A stretch of DNA of 5,180 nucleotides from NCBI GenBank assembly GCA_005884985.1, contig VAYK01000014.1:343-5522 (forward strand), given 5' to 3'. The DNA is from Actinomycetota bacterium. GTDB lineage: Bacteria > Actinomycetota > Thermoleophilia > Solirubrobacterales > 70-9. This document shows, in pieces, positions 4,628 to 5,180 of the stretch. Within the stretch, counting starts at the first letter, position 1. Each line of letters begins with the position of its first letter. The notes below the pieces were generated by a model. It had not been told where the DNA came from and did no database searches. It saw only the letters and a program-made list of their open reading frames with translations. The position numbers and the translations under genes were made by a program.

Positions 4628-5180
4628 ATGATCAGAACACGGCTCCCGCTCGCAGTCCTTCCCGCCAGCCTCGTGGCCCTCGTCGCGGTGGCTGGTTGCG
4701 GGGGAGGCAGCAGCAGCACCAGCACGAGCCCGAGCACCGCCGGCGCGACGGGTGGCGCGGTGACGATCGACGTCGCCAAGAACGCGCAACTCGGCCAGAT
4801 CCTCACCGACAGCAAGGGCGACACGGTCTACGTGTTCGCCAAGGACACCAATGGGAAGTCCGCATGCAGCGGATCGTGCGCCGGTGTGTGGCCGCCCGTG
4901 ACGACGAGCGGGAGCCCGAAGGCCGGCAAGAGCGTCGTTTCCTCGAAGCTGGGAACGACCAAGCGCAGCGACGGATCTACCCAGGTCACCTACGCCGGGC
5001 ACCCGCTGTACACGTACACCGCCGACACGAGCCCCGGCGCCACGACGGGCAACGGCATCAACTCGTTCGGGGCCCTGTGGTACGCCGTGCGACCGAATGG
5101 CTCGAACGCTCCAGTCAGCGGCTCGACCGGCAGCGGCTCCACTACCGGCGGCTCCTCGGGCGGAGGCTCCACGACGAGCG
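4628..5180 (+). CDS. Lipoprotein with two Yx(F/W/Y)xxD repeats (COG4315 / PF03640-like), 3' end outside window
   Basis: The frame is open from ATG 4628 to the window end (184 complete codons) and has a strong Shine-Dalgarno site. Residues 1-23 form a signal peptide and V21-A-G-C24 is a good lipobox, so the mature protein should be lipid-anchored outside the membrane. A Gly/Ser/Thr linker follows to about residue 43. The first repeat (about 45-92) holds YVFAKD at 68-73 and CSGSC at 80-84 followed by VWPPV. The second (about 110-157) holds YTYTAD at 128-133 and FGALWYAVRPNG. This matches the predicted lipoproteins with a conserved Yx(F/W/Y)xxD motif, called 'secreted repeat of unknown function'; the biochemical role is not established. 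Cys80 and Cys84 may form a disulfide or a redox/metal site, which is inference. From about residue 158 the chain turns into a Ser/Gly/Thr-rich low-complexity tail that runs off the window, so how the protein ends is unknown. Confidence 0.88.
   Translation, partial: MIRTRLPLAVLPASLVALVAVAGCGGGSSSTSTSPSTAGATGGAVTIDVAKNAQLGQILTDSKGDTVYVFAKDTNGKSACSGSCAGVWPPVTTSGSPKAGKSVVSSKLGTTKRSDGSTQVTYAGHPLYTYTADTSPGATTGNGINSFGALWYAVRPNGSNAPVSGSTGSGSTTGGSSGGGSTTS
5092..5179 (+). repeat. Low-complexity Ser/Gly/Thr-coding tail
   Basis: From about 5098 the coding sequence is dominated by GGC, AGC, TCC, TCG and ACG/ACC codons (for example GSTGSGSTTGGSSGGGSTTS at the protein level). It is an imperfect low-complexity tract rather than an exact tandem repeat, and probably forms a flexible linker or cell-wall-spanning tail. 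Confidence 0.6.

Noticed and set aside
4250..5002. - strand open frame of 250 codons crossing the divergent intergenic region and two lipoprotein genes
   Set aside because: It overlaps two genes that each have a signal peptide and lipobox and recognisable repeats, one of them with a strong Shine-Dalgarno site. The shadow has a low-complexity basic translation.
1..5180. CRISPR array, tRNA/rRNA genes, insertion sequence ends, phage or toxin-antitoxin genes
   Set aside because: I found no regularly spaced direct repeats, no tRNA-like cloverleaf, no transposase-like frame with terminal inverted repeats, and no small toxin/antitoxin pair.

Overview
The window is GC-rich DNA with strong G/C bias at third codon positions, GTG starts and Gly/Ser/Thr-rich lipoprotein linkers. 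This suggests a high-GC actinobacterium. The protein styles recall soil Thermoleophilia (Solirubrobacter/Conexibacter type), but that is recognition from memory, not a search. No tRNA, rRNA, CRISPR array, insertion sequence or phage gene is visible.

Layout. Left, + strand: the 3' end of a small, probably exported protein (to 368); a 188-residue single-pass membrane-anchored protein (418-984); and a large polytopic membrane protein of GT-C glycosyltransferase type (1031-3334). The large gene is interrupted by an in-frame TAG at 1271-1273. Reading through that codon gives one continuous protein of 767 positions, with consistent codon use and membrane topology. The stretch just after the stop encodes a membrane helix and an Asp-Asp loop motif that neither fragment carries if conventional start codons are used. 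A short convergent gap with weak GC-rich hairpins (3335-3389) follows. Next is a - strand lipoprotein with a six-bladed NHL/PQQ-like beta-propeller (3390-4484). A 143-bp divergent intergenic region holds a perfect 6-bp inverted repeat and a possible promoter. It leads to a + strand lipoprotein with two Yx(F/W/Y)xxD repeats (4628 to the window end, open).

Together the genes look like a cell-envelope neighbourhood: one glycosyltransferase-like integral membrane protein and four exported or membrane-tethered proteins. The left three genes are closely spaced on one strand and could be co-transcribed. The two right-hand lipoproteins are divergent and could share a control region. I see no evidence of a novel defence, mobile or RNA system. 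The most notable signal is the amber codon splitting the GT-C gene.
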